Below, in pieces: positions 13,299 to 14,495 of a stretch of DNA of 14,495 bases (position 1 is the first letter of the stretch; each line of letters begins with the position of its first letter). This DNA is from CAZVAR01 sp964625225. GTDB taxonomy: Bacteria; Pseudomonadota; Alphaproteobacteria; JAJUGE01. The notes under the pieces were generated by a model that saw nothing but the letters and a program-made list of their open reading frames with translations, searched no databases and was not told the origin of the DNA. The stretch covers positions 1-14,495 of the forward strand of contig CAZVAR010000098.1 of assembly GCA_964625225.1 (NCBI GenBank). Direction: 5' to 3'. A program made the position numbers and the translations under genes.

Positions 13299-14167
13299 GA
13301 CCTCTTTCCCAGAATGCCCTCGGGCCGGACGAACATCATGACGATGAAGAAGACGAAGGCGATCACGTAGCCCCACTCGACGGCGAAGTAGAAGCCGCCG
13401 ACCGCGATGATCTCACTGAAGACGAAGGCGGCGACGAAACCGCCGATCATGTTGCCGAGCCCGCCCAGCACGCAGATCATGAAGGTGATCGGCCCGAACT
13501 GGAGGCCGATCGCCGGGTGAACGTCGTATTGCAGGACCAGGAGGCAGGCCGCCAGCCCGGCCAGCGCCCCGCCGATGGCAGAGGTGGTCAGATAGACCTT
13601 CCGGCTGTTGACGCCCATCAACACCATGATCTCGCGATCCTGTGCGATGGCGCGGATCGCCGTACCCATGAAGGTACGGGTCAGGAACAGATAGAGGCAG
13701 ATCATCCCGATCAGCGCCGCCCCGAAGGCGAGCAGCCGCGCAAAGCTGATATACATCTCGGCAAATTCGAGGATCGGCAGGCGCAGGCCGAGATTGCGGA
13801 ACTCGATGCCGAACAGCAGGGTCGCCAGGCTCTGCAGGAAGAACAGCACGCCGCCGGTGGCCAGGAGCTGATTGATCGGCGCCGTGTGGAGGATGGGCTG
13901 GATCACGAGGTAGTGGAGCAGCAGCCCCATCACGGCGACGCCGAGAATGGCGAGCAGGCCGGCCAGGACCAGCGGCACGCCGTGCACGGCATACAGGAAG
14001 TACACCGCGTACATGCCGAACATCACCAGTTCCGCGTAGCAGATCCAGACGACGTCGATCACGCCGAAGACCAGGTTCAGCCCCAGCGCGAGCAGCGCCA
14101 GGACACCGCCGAGCAGAAGGCCGTTGACCAGGGCCTCGAGAAGGTAAATGTCGAACAGCTCGAACAC
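13295..14167 (-). CDS. livH: Branched-chain amino acid type ABC transporter permease (LivH family)
   Basis: This 290-residue polytopic permease is the LivH partner of the adjacent LivM. Characteristic segments are LVNGLLLGGVLALLALGLNL (13-32) followed by VFGVIDVVW, QLLATGGVLFFLQ, the cytoplasmic ATPase-contact loop AIAQDREIMVLMGVNSRKVY, and the C-terminal MMFVRPEGILG. The start is GTG (14167), supported by an AGGAGG that overlaps the livF stop and is spaced 8 bases from the GTG. It overlaps livM by 4 bases. The arrangement livF-livH-livM-dehydrogenase is tightly packed, consistent with a single transcript and stoichiometric production. As with LivM, the imported compound cannot be told from the permease sequence. 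Confidence 0.92.
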   Translation of the reverse strand: MFELFDIYLLEALVNGLLLGGVLALLALGLNLVFGVIDVVWICYAELVMFGMYAVYFLYAVHGVPLVLAGLLAILGVAVMGLLLHYLVIQPILHTAPINQLLATGGVLFFLQSLATLLFGIEFRNLGLRLPILEFAEMYISFARLLAFGAALIGMICLYLFLTRTFMGTAIRAIAQDREIMVLMGVNSRKVYLTTSAIGGALAGLAACLLVLQYDVHPAIGLQFGPITFMICVLGGLGNMIGGFVAAFVFSEIIAVGGFYFAVEWGYVIAFVFFIVMMFVRPEGILGKRS

Positions 14168-14175
14168 GGGCGCGG

Positions 14176-14179
14176 CCTC

Positions 14180-14181
<2 letters not shown>
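14176..14181 (-). promoter_or_regulatory. Strong Shine-Dalgarno of livH overlapping livF stop
   Basis: On the minus strand TAGGAGG combines the livF stop codon TAG (14182-14180) with the ribosome-binding site AGGAGG, 8 bases from the livH GTG at 14167. It decides the GTG start and suggests that ribosomes ending livF can reinitiate on livH. Confidence 0.8.

Positions 14182-14495
<314 letters not shown>

Overview
This window looks like one end of a contig from a G+C-rich, Gram-negative alphaproteobacterium, plausibly a Rhodospirillales-type lineage. The support is the high G+C with strong GC3 bias, an N-acetylglutaminylglutamine amide (NAGGN) osmolyte operon, a double cold-shock-domain protein and a Liv-type ABC transporter. 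The species cannot be named from the sequence. The first ~170 bases are almost pure G and look like a sequencing or assembly artefact. A 10-base N run at 4519-4528 marks a scaffold gap.

Layout. (1) 427-1557, plus strand: a type II haloacid-dehalogenase-like hydrolase followed 6 nt later by a YpeA-type GNAT acetyltransferase. (2) 3663-1577, minus strand: a compact three-gene unit made of a DUF1190 (YgiB/YjfM-type) lipoprotein, a single-domain glutathionylspermidine-synthase-like ATP-grasp ligase (YgiC/YjfC type) and a four-helix DUF350 (YjfL-type) membrane protein. It corresponds to the M-C-L part of the enterobacterial yjf cluster and has no settled biochemical role. (3) 3959-4495, plus: a secreted Gly/Ser/Thr repeat protein of unknown function, followed by the gap and a perfect 15-bp GC hairpin shared with the convergent gene. 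(4) 9486-4628, minus: the NAGGN compatible-solute operon, asparagine-synthetase-like amidotransferase, then GNAT/ATP-grasp dipeptide synthetase, then M42 peptidase. Together these are expected to make (and perhaps turn over) N-acetylglutaminylglutamine amide under osmotic stress. (5) 9487-10482: about 1 kb with no convincing gene. It holds a candidate asnO promoter overlapping a palindrome, an AT-rich island with a CtrA-like motif and a good -10, and two small hairpins. (6) 10483-11112, plus: the double cold-shock protein with its own terminator-like hairpin. (7) 14495-11495, minus: a tightly packed livF(partial)-livH-livM-aspartate dehydrogenase operon that continues beyond the right edge.

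Most of the window is recognisable family content. The least explained parts are the DUF1190/ATP-grasp/DUF350 unit, the glycine-repeat secreted protein, the 1-kb regulatory-looking spacer between asnO and the cold-shock gene, and the coupling of an aspartate dehydrogenase to a Liv-type transporter. I did not find evidence of a wholly new defence, mobile or CRISPR-type system here.
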